Source: Candidatus Jidaibacter sp.
GTDB taxonomy: Bacteria > Pseudomonadota > Alphaproteobacteria > Rickettsiales > Midichloriaceae
Assembly (NCBI GenBank): GCA_021298045.1
Contig: JAJTHY010000172.1
Span: 1 to 13,818, forward strand
Direction of reading: 5' to 3'
Length of the DNA stretch: 13,818 bases
Below, one piece after another: positions 1 through 9,747 of the stretch. Each line of letters begins with the position of its first letter. Position 1 is the first letter of the stretch. The translations under genes were made by a program, and so were the position numbers. The notes beneath the pieces are model-generated. The model was given only the letters and a program-made list of their open reading frames with translations, was not told where the DNA came from and ran no database searches.

Positions 1-188
1 CATATCGGTCTCGCCCGTGCAAAGGTAAATTTTAGTATTGGACTCTATATTTATCATGTTCCCGCCAACATTTTTTGTTTGCAAAAACAAGCTTACCTTT
101 TCTTATTGACTTGAATAGTCCGCCTTCACTGTACGCTTACGGATAAAATCCTGTCACAAATCTTCACACCGTTTTAAATCCTACTTTG

Positions 189-254
189 TTACCGCTGCCG
201 TGAACGGATACGAGGGACTTATTACCACTGTCCTGAACGGATACCATAAGTTTA
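189..254. repeat. Two-copy degenerate 33-bp tandem repeat
   Basis: Copies at 189-221 and 222-254 share TTACC, a variable base, CTG and the identical 11-mer TGAACGGATAC (201-211 and 234-244), and both end in TTA. A looser relative with CACTGT and CGGATA lies at 127-145, about two repeat periods upstream. The period is a multiple of three, but no frame through it has a good start codon, so it is probably non-coding or a decayed remnant. Confidence 0.6.
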
Positions 255-286
255 TAGCCCACTATTTCATTCGGCAGAAATTTAAT

Positions 287-318
287 AGTGCGAATGCTTT
301 TTTAAAAGAATTCGCACT
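287..318 (-). terminator. Hairpin after rpoC, possible weak terminator
   Basis: AGTGCGAAT (287-295) and ATTCGCACT (310-318) form a perfect 9-bp inverted repeat with a 14-nt A/T-rich loop, starting 9 nt past the rpoC stop codon. On the minus strand the stem is followed by ATTAAATTT rather than a clean T run. It could be a weak intrinsic terminator or a 3'-end-stabilising hairpin for the operon transcript. The inverted repeat is seen directly; the function is inferred from position. Confidence 0.5.
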
Positions 319-326
319 CCTATAAG

Positions 327-3300
327 TTAATTGCTAGATGCTTCATCAAGTTCTTCTAGATGTTGATCTGAAGATTGATTAGCTGTTTCTTTCACCATCT
401 TCTCAAGCTTCTTATCTCGTATATGTGCAGTTTTTTGTATCTTACCTACAAAGTACCCAGTACCAGCTGGAATTAACCTACCCACTATCACATTCTCTTT
501 AAGACCTCTAAGATTATCAACCTTACCAGCAACAGCTGCCTCAGCTAACACCCTCGTAGTTTCTTGGAAAGATGCTGCTGAGAAGAATGATCTCGTTTGC
601 AGCGAAGCCTTAGTAATACTTTGCAAAATAGGTGACGCTATAGCAGGTTTGTAACCCTTATGAATTGTACTGTCATTTATCTCATCCAATTCAACTTTGT
701 CTATCTGCTCACCTGTAAGTAAGGTGGTTTCACCAGGATTTATGACCTCAACTTTTTGCAACATTTGTCTCAAAACTACTTCTATATGTTTATCGTCAAT
801 TTTTACACCTTGAAGTCTATACACCTGTTGAATTTCTTGAGACATATAGTTAGACAATGCTTCCACACCCATCACTCTCAATATATCATGAGGAGAAGGA
901 TTGCCTTCCATCAACATATCACCTTTAGAAACATAATCGCCTTCATTGACAGAAATATGCTTGCCTCGTGGAACAAAATACTCAACCGGTTGATCGTTTT
1001 CTGAATCTTCTGGCCTTATTATTATCCTACGCTTAGCTTTATAGTCCTTACCAAATTCAACATAACCATTAATTTCACTTATGATCGAATGATCTTTAGG
1101 TTTACGTGCTTCAAATAACTCAACAACGCGAGGTAACCCTCCAGTAATATCCTTAGTTTTAGTAGATTCCTTAGGAACACGGGCTATTATATCACCAGCT
1201 ACTACCTTCGCACCATCATTAATACTTAAAATAGCATTTAACGAGAGATTGTACTTAGCTTCTAAACCATTAGCAAGAGTCAACACTTGGCCGTTTTCAT
1301 CCTTCAAAATCACCCTAGGCATTAATTCAGCACCCCTAGCCTGTTGCTTCCAGTCAATGATAACTCTGTTAGTTATACCAGTTGCTTCCTCTATAACCTC
1401 TTTAACAGATATACCATCTACCAAATCCACAAATGAAGCAGAACCTGATTTTTCAACTATTACAGGTATAGTGTATGGGTCCCACTCAGCTAATTTTTGA
1501 CCAGGTTTTACTTTATCCTCTTCAACAAAATTCAGGCGAGCTCCATAAGGCACCTTATAGCGAGACTTCTCGTTACCTTTATCATCAACAATCAATAGCT
1601 CACAATTTCTACTCATAACTATATTACGGCCTTCACTATTAACCACTATATACTTATTGAGAATCTTTATTGTACCTTCGTGTGAAGCAATTGTACTAGA
1701 TTGTACGGCACCTTTTTGAGCAGCCCCACCAATATGGAAAGTTCTCATTGTCAGCTGTGTTCCAGGCTCACCTATCGACTGAGCGGCAATTACACCAACT
1801 GCCTCACCAATATTAACCAATAATCCAGTTGCAAGATCTCTTCCATAGCATTTAGAACAAATTCCAGAGTGAGTTTTACACATTAGAACCGATCTAACTT
1901 TAACAGCGTCAATACCTAAAGAATCAAGCATTTCTGCAGCATCTTCATTTAACATCTGTCCAGCTTTAATAATCACTTCATTATTTAAAGGATTTTTAAT
2001 ATCTGTGGCAACAGTTCTACCCAATACAGATTCAGAAAGAGGAACAATAATCTCACCAGCTTCAATAACCGGTTTAACTATTACGCCATCAGTAGTTCCG
2101 CAGTCTTGCTCCACCACTATACAGTCTTGAGAAACATCTACAAGTTTACGTGTTAGATAACCAGAGTTAGCTGTTTTAAGAGCAGTATCAGAAAGCCCTT
2201 TACGCGCACCGTGAGTAGAGTTAAAGTACTCCAGCTCATTTAAGCCTTCTTTAAAGTTTGAAATAATAGGGTTTTCTATAATCTCCCCTGAAGGCTTGGC
2301 CATTAATCCACGCATCCCTGCTAACTGCTTGATCTGAGTCGCAGAACCCCTTGCACCAGAATCTGCCATCATAAATATGCTATTAACCTTACGTTGCGCA
2401 GAAATACCTTCAGACCCCTTGGGGACTACAGAGATTTCTTTCATCATGTCACCAGCGACTCGGTCTGTACATCCACTCCAAGCGTCAATAACCTTATTAT
2501 ATCTCTCGCCTCTAGTTATCAAGCCATCTACATACTGATTTTGATAGTTGTTCACTTCTTCAAGAGTTTTTGCAATATGCATTTTTTTAGAAGCAGGAAC
2601 AAGTATATCGTCCTTACCAAACGAAATACCAGATTTACAAGCAAATTGAAAACCTGTTTGCATAATGTGATCTGCAAAAAGCACAGCTGCTTTTTGTCCA
2701 CAGTGCCTGTACACTGCATCTAAAAGTTTAGATATTTCTTTTTTAGTCAATACCTTGTTCACCATTTCAAAAGGTATTTGTGGGCTCTTAGGAAGAAGTT
2801 CAGAAAATATAACCCTACCTGGTGTAGTTTCGACTACGAAAGTTTCAACGTCACCATTTTCAAGATACCTTGTTCTGAGTGCCTTAATCTTAGCATGCAA
2901 TGAAACAGTACCTGCCGCAAGAGCATGTTCAACTTCGCCAACATCAGATAAAATGCTTCCTTCACCTTTTTCATTATCAAACATCAAAGTTAGATAATAT
3001 AGACCCAACACCATATCCTGGCTAGGTACAATAATTGGCTTACCATTCGCAGGGCTTAATATATTGTTGGTAGACATCATAAGTGCGCGTGCTTCAAGCT
3101 GAGCTTCTATAGAAAGTGGCACGTGAACTGCCATTTGGTCCCCATCAAAGTCTGCATTAAATGCCGCACAAACAAGTGGATGCAACTGTATTGCTTTACC
3201 TTCAATCAATATAGGTTCAAAAGCCTGGATCCCTAATCTATGTAGTGTGGGAGCACGATTTAAAAGCACAGGGTGTTCACGGATAACCTCTTCAAGTATA

Positions 3301-4532
3301 TCCCATACTTCAGGCCTCTCCATCTCAACCATTTTTTTCGCTGCTTTCAGCGTTGGAGCCATGCCATAAATTTCTAACTTAGAATATATGAATGGTTTAA
3401 ATAGCTCTAAAGCCATTTTTTTAGGCAAACCACATTGATGCAATTTCAACTCTGGACCAACGATAATTACCGACCTTCCAGAATAATCAACCCTTTTACC
3501 TAAAAGATTTTGCCTAAAGCGCCCTTGCTTACCTTTTAACATATCTGAAAGAGATTTCAGAGGACGTTTATTACTCTTCACAGCACGTGTACGCCTACCG
3601 TTATCAAACAATGCATCAACAGATTCTTGAAGCATCCTCTTCTCATTACGAATAATGATTTCTGGCGCTCTTAACTCTATTAATCTCTTCAATCTGTTAT
3701 TACGATTAATCACTCGTCTATATAACTCGTTTAAATCAGAAGTAGCAAATCTACCACCATCTAACATAACAAGAGGCCTAAGATCTGGTGGAATTATAGG
3801 TAATACATCTACTACCATCCATTCAGGCTTATTTCCTGAATCAATAAAATCTTCTATAAGCTTCAGGCGCTTAGCTGTTTTCTTGCGTTTAGATTCCGAA
3901 GAAATGTCAACTAAATCTTCTCTCAATCTCATTTGCTCTTCTTTGAGATCGATCTTTTGCAACAACTTCTTAATGGCATCGGCCCCGATATTCGCCTCAA
4001 AAGTGTCTTCACCAAATGTATCTTGAGCGTCATAAAAATCTTGTTCAGAAAGTATCTGTCCCTTTTGAAGACTTGAAATACCTGGATCTATTACAACATA
4101 ACTTTCGAAATAAAGTACTCTTTCTATATCTTTTAAAGGCATGTCTAAAAGCATGCTGATCCTAGATGGCAGAGAGCGCAAAAACCATATGTGCACAACA
4201 GGAGCAGCTAAGTCTATATGCCCCATGCGTTCGCGTCTTACTTTAGAAGTGGTTACTTCGACACCACATTTTTCACAAACAATACCCCGGTATTTCATGC
4301 GCTTGTACTTGCCACACAAACATTCATAATCCTTAACTGGACCAAATATTCTAGAGCAGAACAATCCACCTGGTTCAGGTTTAATGGTTCTATAGTTAAC
4401 AGTGTCAGGCCTCTTTACTTCTCCAAAAGACCATGATCTTATTTCTTCAGGACTAACAAGGGAAATTCTAATCTGATCAAAATTTTGCGCACTTGTATCA
4501 TTGCCGAAAAAATTAAATTCACTTAAACCCAT
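327..4532 (-). CDS. rpoC: DNA-directed RNA polymerase subunit beta'
   Basis: Largest subunit of RNA polymerase, which carries the catalytic magnesium site and clamp. The 1401 residues match the usual proteobacterial length. Visible landmarks: N-terminal zinc site Cys71, Cys73, Cys86, Cys89; the active-site NADFDGDQ loop with Asp461, Asp463 and Asp465; the bridge-helix region around 770-800; the second zinc site Cys811, Cys885, Cys892, Cys895; and the trigger-loop start GEPGTQLTMRTFHIGGAA near 921-938. The ATG start has AGAGG six bases upstream. It lies 37 nt after the rpoB stop, so it is co-transcribed with rpoB. It is intact with no missing catalytic residue. The C-terminal tail ends in an acidic, Ser/Glu-rich stretch. 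Confidence 0.99.
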   Translation of the reverse strand: MGLSEFNFFGNDTSAQNFDQIRISLVSPEEIRSWSFGEVKRPDTVNYRTIKPEPGGLFCSRIFGPVKDYECLCGKYKRMKYRGIVCEKCGVEVTTSKVRRERMGHIDLAAPVVHIWFLRSLPSRISMLLDMPLKDIERVLYFESYVVIDPGISSLQKGQILSEQDFYDAQDTFGEDTFEANIGADAIKKLLQKIDLKEEQMRLREDLVDISSESKRKKTAKRLKLIEDFIDSGNKPEWMVVDVLPIIPPDLRPLVMLDGGRFATSDLNELYRRVINRNNRLKRLIELRAPEIIIRNEKRMLQESVDALFDNGRRTRAVKSNKRPLKSLSDMLKGKQGRFRQNLLGKRVDYSGRSVIIVGPELKLHQCGLPKKMALELFKPFIYSKLEIYGMAPTLKAAKKMVEMERPEVWDILEEVIREHPVLLNRAPTLHRLGIQAFEPILIEGKAIQLHPLVCAAFNADFDGDQMAVHVPLSIEAQLEARALMMSTNNILSPANGKPIIVPSQDMVLGLYYLTLMFDNEKGEGSILSDVGEVEHALAAGTVSLHAKIKALRTRYLENGDVETFVVETTPGRVIFSELLPKSPQIPFEMVNKVLTKKEISKLLDAVYRHCGQKAAVLFADHIMQTGFQFACKSGISFGKDDILVPASKKMHIAKTLEEVNNYQNQYVDGLITRGERYNKVIDAWSGCTDRVAGDMMKEISVVPKGSEGISAQRKVNSIFMMADSGARGSATQIKQLAGMRGLMAKPSGEIIENPIISNFKEGLNELEYFNSTHGARKGLSDTALKTANSGYLTRKLVDVSQDCIVVEQDCGTTDGVIVKPVIEAGEIIVPLSESVLGRTVATDIKNPLNNEVIIKAGQMLNEDAAEMLDSLGIDAVKVRSVLMCKTHSGICSKCYGRDLATGLLVNIGEAVGVIAAQSIGEPGTQLTMRTFHIGGAAQKGAVQSSTIASHEGTIKILNKYIVVNSEGRNIVMSRNCELLIVDDKGNEKSRYKVPYGARLNFVEEDKVKPGQKLAEWDPYTIPVIVEKSGSASFVDLVDGISVKEVIEEATGITNRVIIDWKQQARGAELMPRVILKDENGQVLTLANGLEAKYNLSLNAILSINDGAKVVAGDIIARVPKESTKTKDITGGLPRVVELFEARKPKDHSIISEINGYVEFGKDYKAKRRIIIRPEDSENDQPVEYFVPRGKHISVNEGDYVSKGDMLMEGNPSPHDILRVMGVEALSNYMSQEIQQVYRLQGVKIDDKHIEVVLRQMLQKVEVINPGETTLLTGEQIDKVELDEINDSTIHKGYKPAIASPILQSITKASLQTRSFFSAASFQETTRVLAEAAVAGKVDNLRGLKENVIVGRLIPAGTGYFVGKIQKTAHIRDKKLEKMVKETANQSSDQHLEELDEASSN

Positions 4533-4569
4533 TCACAACCTCTAAAACCATAATTATTTAATAAAGCTT

Positions 4570-7500
4570 TTACTGTGCTTCACTAGCATTATTATCTTCA
4601 TCATCACTATTTTGCATTTCAACGTTCAAGCATAGCGATCTAAGCTCTTTAACCATAACATTAAACGATTCAGGCAATCCGGAATTAAAGTTAGAGTCTC
4701 CTCTAACAACAGATTCATATATCTTTATCCTTCCTGTCACGTCATCAGATTTCACTGTGAGCATTTCTTGAAGTGTATATGCAGCACCATAAGCTTGCAA
4801 TGCCCAACATTCCATCTCACCAAATCTCTGACCACCAAAGTGTGACTTACCACCAAGCGGCTGTTGTGTAACAAGACTATAAGGCCCTATCGAACGAGCG
4901 TGGATCTTATCATCAACAAGGTGATCAAGCTTAAGCATATATATATACCCAACCGTAATTGGACGCTCAAACTTCTCACCAGTTTTACCATCTATAAGCG
5001 TAATCTGACCAGATTCAGGTAAATTTGCCCTCTTCAGTAACAGAGAAATATCAGCATCCTTGGCACCATCGAACACAGGAGTAGCATGAGGAACACCTTT
5101 GGATAAGTTAGAAGAAAGTTCTACAATCTGCTCATCTGTCATTTGCTTAATATGCTTCCTGAACCCCTCATCGTTTTTATCGCAATAAACTTCTAAAAGT
5201 TTATCACGAAGCTTAGCAGCGTCAGCTTTTTCCTGATAATCAGCAAGCAAGCCGTTAAACTGTTTACCAAGCCCCGCACAAGCCCAACCCAAATGTGTTT
5301 CAAGTATTTGACCGACATTCATCCTAGATGGAACACCAAGAGGATTTAAAACTATATCTACTGGCGTACCGTCTTCTAAAAATGGCATATCTTCTACAGG
5401 CAAAATCTTGGAAACAACACCTTTGTTACCATGACGACCAGCCATTTTATCACCAGGTTGAATCTTTTGTTTTGTAGCTACATAAACCTTAACAACTTTT
5501 AATGCGCCTTGTGGCAAATCATCGCCACTTTGCACTTTATCAACCTTGCGTTTAAAGTTTTTATCAAGATCATCTATAGATTTTTCATAGAATGCCCTTA
5601 GCTTGCTCAACTCTTTCATTACCTTTTTATCAGCAACAGCAAGAGCCCAAATCTGCCTTTTTGGCAAGTTCTCAAGAATACTGTCGTCTATTTCAACTCC
5701 AACCTTAATTTGTTTAGGTGTGGCGGTTGCTTTATGACCTATCAATAATTCACGAGCTTTACTGAAAGAATAATTTTCAATAATGGCAAGTTCGGTATCT
5801 CTGTCTTTAGCTAAACGCTCAATTTCATAGCGCTCTAATGCTATTGCACGCTCATCTTTAACTACACCACGACGAGTAAAAACTCTAACAGAAACAACTG
5901 TACCACGAACTCCAGGAGGAACACGCAGTGAAGAGTCTCTAACATCAGATGCTTTTTCACCAAAAATAGCTCTAAGTAATTTTTCTTCAGGTGTTATTGG
6001 AGACTCACTCTTAGGAGTAACTTTACCAACTAAAATATCTCCTTGCTTGATTTCAGCACCAACATGAACCACACCAATTTCATCTAAATGACGTAAGTTT
6101 TCCTCACCCACATTTGGAATATCACGAGTAATTTCTTCAGGCCCTAAACGGGTATCCCTAGCTATTACTTCAAATTCTTGTATATGAAGTGATGTGAAAA
6201 TATCTTCGCTAACAACTTTTTGTGACAGAAGAATAGAATCCTCATAGTTATAGCCATTCCAAGGCATAAATGCAACCAAGACATTTCTACCAAGAGCTAA
6301 CTCCCCTAAATCCGTACTTGGACCATCAGCTATGATATCACCAGCCCTAACACGATCTCCAACTTTAACAATTGGACGTTGGTTAATAGCCGTATTTTGG
6401 TTTGATTTTTGAAACTTGGTTAAGCTGTAAATATCAACACCACTATTTTCTTCATCATTGACACCAAATTTTTCAGATCTAACCACTATGCGATTAGCAT
6501 CAACTTGATCCACAACACCATCACGATCCGCCACAACCGTAGCACCAGAATCTTTAGCAACAATTGCTTCCATACCTGTACCAACTAATGGCGCTTCCGC
6601 TTTAATTAGAGGAACAGCTTGGCGTTGCATGTTAGACCCCATCAAAGCACGGTTCGCATCATCGTTTTCCAAGAATGGAATCAAAGATGCAGCAACAGAA
6701 ACCAATTGTTTTGGAGAAACATCAATATATTGAATTTCTTCAGGCTTAGCCAAAATGGTTTCCCCATCTTTACGGCAGCTCACAAATTCTTGAAGTAATT
6801 TACCAGCATCGTTAATTTGGGCACTAGCCTGTGCAATTGTATGTTTAGCTTCCTCAATGGCTGATAGATAATCTACATCATCAGTGACCATACCATCTTT
6901 AACTTTTCTATACGGACTCTCTATAAAGCCGTATTTATTGATACGTGCATATGTGGAAAGAGAGTTGATAAGACCAATATTTGGGCCTTCAGGTGTTTCA
7001 ATCGGGCAAATACGACCATAGTGCGTTGGATGAACATCTCTAACTTCAAAACCAGCACGCTCCCTAGTTAACCCACCAGGCCCTAAAGCAGATAAACGTC
7101 TCTTGTGAGTGATTTCCGACAACGGATTAGTTTGATCCATGAATTGAGAAAGCTGTGACGTTCCGAAAAATTCTCGGATTACGGACATCAACACCTTAGC
7201 ATTTACCAAATCATGTGGCATAACTGCGTCTATCTCAACGGAACCAAGGCGCTCTATTATGGCACGCTCCATTCTAATTAGTCCTAGACGAAATTGATTT
7301 TCTACCAGTTCACCCACAGATCTTACGCGACGATTACCAAGGTTATCAATATCATCAACTTCTCCAAAGCCATCTTTAAGACCTATAAGATGCTTTATAA
7401 TTGAAAGTATATCCTCAGTTGTTAGGACAGTTACATCTTCAGGAGTTTTTAGATTGTGCTTAGTATTGATCTTCATTCTACCTATTGAAGCTAGATCATA

Positions 7501-8727
7501 TCTATCTTGCTCAAAGAATGAAGCTTTAAATAGCGCCTCAGCAGCTTCAGGAGTTGAAGGTTCACCAGGACGCAAAACTTTATAAATATCAGAAAGAGCC
7601 TCTTCTTTACTCTCGTTCTTGTCCAAGACTAAAGTATTTCTTATATATGGACCAACGTTGACATAGTCAATATCAAGTACCTTAAAGTTCTTAATTTTTA
7701 ATTCAGAAAATTTATCTAAGGTATCTGCAGTGATTTCATCTCCAGCTTCTAAGACAACCTCTCCAGTTTCAGAATCTAGAATATCTTCAGCAGAATACGA
7801 GCCTATTATATCTTCAGCACTAATTAAATATTCGCACTCTGGTGCCTCTGCAAATTTAGCGATCATCCTAGGCGTGACTTTTGTACCAGATGCAATAATA
7901 ACTTCACCTGTTTCAGCATTAACAATATCGTTATAAATCTTAATGCCCTTAAATTTAGCAGCATTAAATTTAGCTTTCCAACCACCTTTTATTTGCTTGT
8001 ATGTAATAACATTGTAAAATTCTTTAAGAATTTGCACCCTGTCAAATCCAAGCGCACGTAACAAGGTAGTTACATACATTTTACGTTTTCTGTCAATTCT
8101 GAAGTAAACTATGTCTTTTACATCAAATTCAAAGTCCAACCAAGAGCCACGATATGGTATGATTCTCGCAGAATATAAATATTTACCAGAACTATGAGAT
8201 TTACCAGAATCGTGATCATAAAAAACACCTGGAGAACGATGCATTTGCGAAACAATAACACGCTCAGCACCATTAATTATAAAGGTACCACTAGAAGTCA
8301 TTAGAGGTATTTCGCCCATGTAAACTTCTTGCTCTTTAATACCTTTAATTTCTCTGATCCCAGCTTCCTCATCGATATCCCACACTATCAAACGCAGAGT
8401 AACTCTTAAAGGAGCAGCGTAATTAACGCCGCGTTGAATACATTCATCAACATCATATTTGGGTTTGTCAAGATCGTACTTAACATATTCAATTGTAGCA
8501 CGGCCATCATAATCATTGATTGGAAAAATTGTTTTAAAAACATTTTCTAAACCAGAATTAGATCTTTGATCTGCAGAAAGTGAATATTGCAAAAAAGATT
8601 CATACGATTTTTTTTGAACCAAAATCAAATTTGGGATTTCAGCAACGCTTTTAGTCTTGCCAAACACCCTCCTTATTCTTTTTGCAGAAGTAAAAGAAAT
8701 AGGTGTATCAGATGAATAATGTACCAC
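4570..8727 (-). CDS. rpoB: DNA-directed RNA polymerase subunit beta
   Basis: Second-largest RNA polymerase subunit, forming one side of the active-site cleft and the rifampicin pocket. It has 1385 residues, normal for alphaproteobacteria. The rifampicin region (about 522-549) carries Asp531, His541 and Ser546, equivalent to E. coli Asp516, His526 and Ser531, so the pocket looks wild type and probably drug-sensitive. The NGYNYEDSILLS motif and the KIQPGDKMAGRHGNKG segment of the active-centre region are intact. Two related ETGEV segments (near 272 and 320) sit in the N-terminal half, as I recall from other alphaproteobacterial beta subunits. The start is GTG, preceded by AAAGG at a six-base spacing; no nearby ATG fits. 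A hairpin lies in the gap separating it from rplL. Confidence 0.99.
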   Translation of the reverse strand: MVHYSSDTPISFTSAKRIRRVFGKTKSVAEIPNLILVQKKSYESFLQYSLSADQRSNSGLENVFKTIFPINDYDGRATIEYVKYDLDKPKYDVDECIQRGVNYAAPLRVTLRLIVWDIDEEAGIREIKGIKEQEVYMGEIPLMTSSGTFIINGAERVIVSQMHRSPGVFYDHDSGKSHSSGKYLYSARIIPYRGSWLDFEFDVKDIVYFRIDRKRKMYVTTLLRALGFDRVQILKEFYNVITYKQIKGGWKAKFNAAKFKGIKIYNDIVNAETGEVIIASGTKVTPRMIAKFAEAPECEYLISAEDIIGSYSAEDILDSETGEVVLEAGDEITADTLDKFSELKIKNFKVLDIDYVNVGPYIRNTLVLDKNESKEEALSDIYKVLRPGEPSTPEAAEALFKASFFEQDRYDLASIGRMKINTKHNLKTPEDVTVLTTEDILSIIKHLIGLKDGFGEVDDIDNLGNRRVRSVGELVENQFRLGLIRMERAIIERLGSVEIDAVMPHDLVNAKVLMSVIREFFGTSQLSQFMDQTNPLSEITHKRRLSALGPGGLTRERAGFEVRDVHPTHYGRICPIETPEGPNIGLINSLSTYARINKYGFIESPYRKVKDGMVTDDVDYLSAIEEAKHTIAQASAQINDAGKLLQEFVSCRKDGETILAKPEEIQYIDVSPKQLVSVAASLIPFLENDDANRALMGSNMQRQAVPLIKAEAPLVGTGMEAIVAKDSGATVVADRDGVVDQVDANRIVVRSEKFGVNDEENSGVDIYSLTKFQKSNQNTAINQRPIVKVGDRVRAGDIIADGPSTDLGELALGRNVLVAFMPWNGYNYEDSILLSQKVVSEDIFTSLHIQEFEVIARDTRLGPEEITRDIPNVGEENLRHLDEIGVVHVGAEIKQGDILVGKVTPKSESPITPEEKLLRAIFGEKASDVRDSSLRVPPGVRGTVVSVRVFTRRGVVKDERAIALERYEIERLAKDRDTELAIIENYSFSKARELLIGHKATATPKQIKVGVEIDDSILENLPKRQIWALAVADKKVMKELSKLRAFYEKSIDDLDKNFKRKVDKVQSGDDLPQGALKVVKVYVATKQKIQPGDKMAGRHGNKGVVSKILPVEDMPFLEDGTPVDIVLNPLGVPSRMNVGQILETHLGWACAGLGKQFNGLLADYQEKADAAKLRDKLLEVYCDKNDEGFRKHIKQMTDEQIVELSSNLSKGVPHATPVFDGAKDADISLLLKRANLPESGQITLIDGKTGEKFERPITVGYIYMLKLDHLVDDKIHARSIGPYSLVTQQPLGGKSHFGGQRFGEMECWALQAYGAAYTLQEMLTVKSDDVTGRIKIYESVVRGDSNFNSGLPESFNVMVKELRSLCLNVEMQNSDDEDNNASEAQ

Positions 8728-8767
8728 GCGGAACCTTTATATTATAGTTCTATCTTTATAACAAAGC

Positions 8768-8798
8768 TAGGGTATATTAAACGAGATAATACACCCTA
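8768..8798 (-). promoter_or_regulatory. rplL-rpoB intergenic hairpin (attenuator or processing site)
   Basis: In the 97-nt rplL-rpoB gap, TAGGGTGTATTA and TAATATACCCTA (minus-strand sense) pair over 12 bp with one G-U wobble and a 7-nt loop. The following bases, GCTTTGTTATAAAG, are not a proper T run, so complete termination is unlikely. In E. coli the same gap contains a partial attenuator and an RNase III site that lower rpoBC output relative to the ribosomal protein genes. A similar role here is inferred from position. Confidence 0.6.
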
Positions 8799-8824
8799 CA
8801 AATTAAAACTTAATGATAAGTATG

Positions 8825-9199
8825 TTACTTAAGCTCAACCTTAGCACCTGCTTTTTCTAACGCTTCCTTAATTTTACCAGCTTCATCTTTAGAAACACCA
8901 GACTTGATAGATTTAGGAGCACTTTCAACTAGATCTTTAGCTTCTTTAAGACCTAAAGCTGGGTTGATTGTTCTAACTTCTTTAATAACATTGATTTTAT
9001 TAGCACCAGCATCCACTAGCACTACATCAAAATCCGTTTGCTCTTCAACGGCAGCTGCAGCAGCAACGCCTGGAGCAGCAACAGCAACTGGAGCAGCAGC
9101 ACTAACTCCCCACTTTTCTTCCAACATTTTTGCTAGCTCTGATGCTTCAAGAACCGAAAGCTTTGATAACTCTTCTACTAGATTTTCTAAATTAGCCAT
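8825..9199 (-). CDS. rplL: 50S ribosomal protein L7/L12
   Basis: Stalk protein present in several copies on L10; it recruits and stimulates the translational GTPases. The 124 residues match the family. An N-terminal dimerisation helix region (about 1-33) is followed by an Ala/Val/Pro-rich flexible hinge (about 34-52) and the globular C-terminal domain with GLKEAKDLVE and a Lys-rich factor-binding face. The ATG start has a strong AAGGAG nine bases upstream, the clearest Shine-Dalgarno in the cluster, which suits a product needed in excess over L10. It lies 35 nt after rplJ. Confidence 0.98.
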   Translation of the reverse strand: MANLENLVEELSKLSVLEASELAKMLEEKWGVSAAAPVAVAAPGVAAAAAVEEQTDFDVVLVDAGANKINVIKEVRTINPALGLKEAKDLVESAPKSIKSGVSKDEAGKIKEALEKAGAKVELK

Positions 9200-9234
9200 T
9201 ATTTTTTACTCCTTAGTTTATAAATTAATTCCAA

Positions 9235-9747
9235 TTATTGATTATTTTTTGCGTGAGCATCAACAACTCTAGCCAACTGTGCACCAGGGGCTTGCAAAAC
9301 TGCAGCAATTTTTGAGGCTGGAGCCTGTAACAGACCTATTATCTTACCTCTTAATTGATCAAGCGAAGGAAGATCAGCCAATTGCTTAACCTGAGCTGGT
9401 GTCAAGAAGACATCACCCATAACAGCACCGCTGACTTTTAGCTTTTCATTTTCTTTGGCGAATCCATCAATTGCCTTGGCAGCAGCCACAGGATCATGCG
9501 AATAAGCGATTGCTGTAGGACCAGTCATAAATTTGGATAACTCTTGATATTTACTTCCTTCAAGAGCCAACTTAACCAAGCTATTTTTGGCTACACGAAA
9601 TGAACTTTGCGAATCCTTGATTTTTCTACGCAAAGCTCTAGCATCTTTTACCGTAAGCCCAGCATTCTGTGTTATAATAACAATACCTGTGTCTGCAAAA
9701 ACTTGCTTAAGTTCTTCAACTACCTTATATTTTAACGCTTTCTCCAC
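9235..9747 (-). CDS. rplJ: 50S ribosomal protein L10
   Basis: Base of the L7/L12 stalk, binding 23S rRNA and the L12 dimers. The open frame extends upstream to a GTG at 9769-9771, but the GTG at 9745-9747 is preferred. It lines up with the usual family N-terminus (M-D-R-A-x-K in relatives; here V-E-K-A-L-K), has AGGG nine bases upstream, and gives the typical length of about 170 residues. Family landmarks include NAGLTV, VAKNSLVKLAL, GPTAIAYSHDPVAAAK and the C-terminal L12-binding helix ending in QLARVVDAHAKNNQ. Only about 50 nt separate it from rplA, leaving little room for the long L10 autoregulatory leader described in other bacteria. Confidence 0.96.
   Translation of the reverse strand: MEKALKYKVVEELKQVFADTGIVIITQNAGLTVKDARALRRKIKDSQSSFRVAKNSLVKLALEGSKYQELSKFMTGPTAIAYSHDPVAAAKAIDGFAKENEKLKVSGAVMGDVFLTPAQVKQLADLPSLDQLRGKIIGLLQAPASKIAAVLQAPGAQLARVVDAHAKNNQ

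Larger units (their letters stand above)
1..326. other. Intergenic region downstream of rpoC, no supportable gene
   Basis: No convincing gene is visible on either strand. On the plus strand a short frame is open from the window edge to a TGA at 112-114, so the last 37 codons of a gene starting outside the window cannot be excluded, but the peptide resembles nothing I recognise. A second plus frame runs from 119 to about 323 without an ATG. The stretch holds an 8-bp inverted repeat (AAAGGTAA at 21-28 with TTACCTTT at 93-100), a small AT-rich hairpin with a GCAA loop at 75-90, a 33-bp tandem repeat at 189-254 and the hairpin at 287-318. The rpsL-rpsG-fusA genes that often follow rpoC in proteobacteria are not in this flank. 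Confidence 0.6.

Noticed and set aside
268..4436. Several plus-strand open frames of 60-123 codons opposite rpoC
   Set aside because: They are antisense shadows of a fully conserved gene and have no recognisable domains or ribosome-binding sites.
5380..8727. Rifampicin-resistance substitutions in rpoB
   Set aside because: The resistance-determining region (residues about 522-549) matches the sensitive form at the positions equivalent to E. coli 513, 516, 526, 529, 531 and 533.
8730..8752. TATAAT on the minus strand just before rpoB, as an internal rpoB promoter
   Set aside because: It lies about 13 nt from the GTG, so a transcript from it would lose most of the Shine-Dalgarno, and no -35 is present at a suitable distance.
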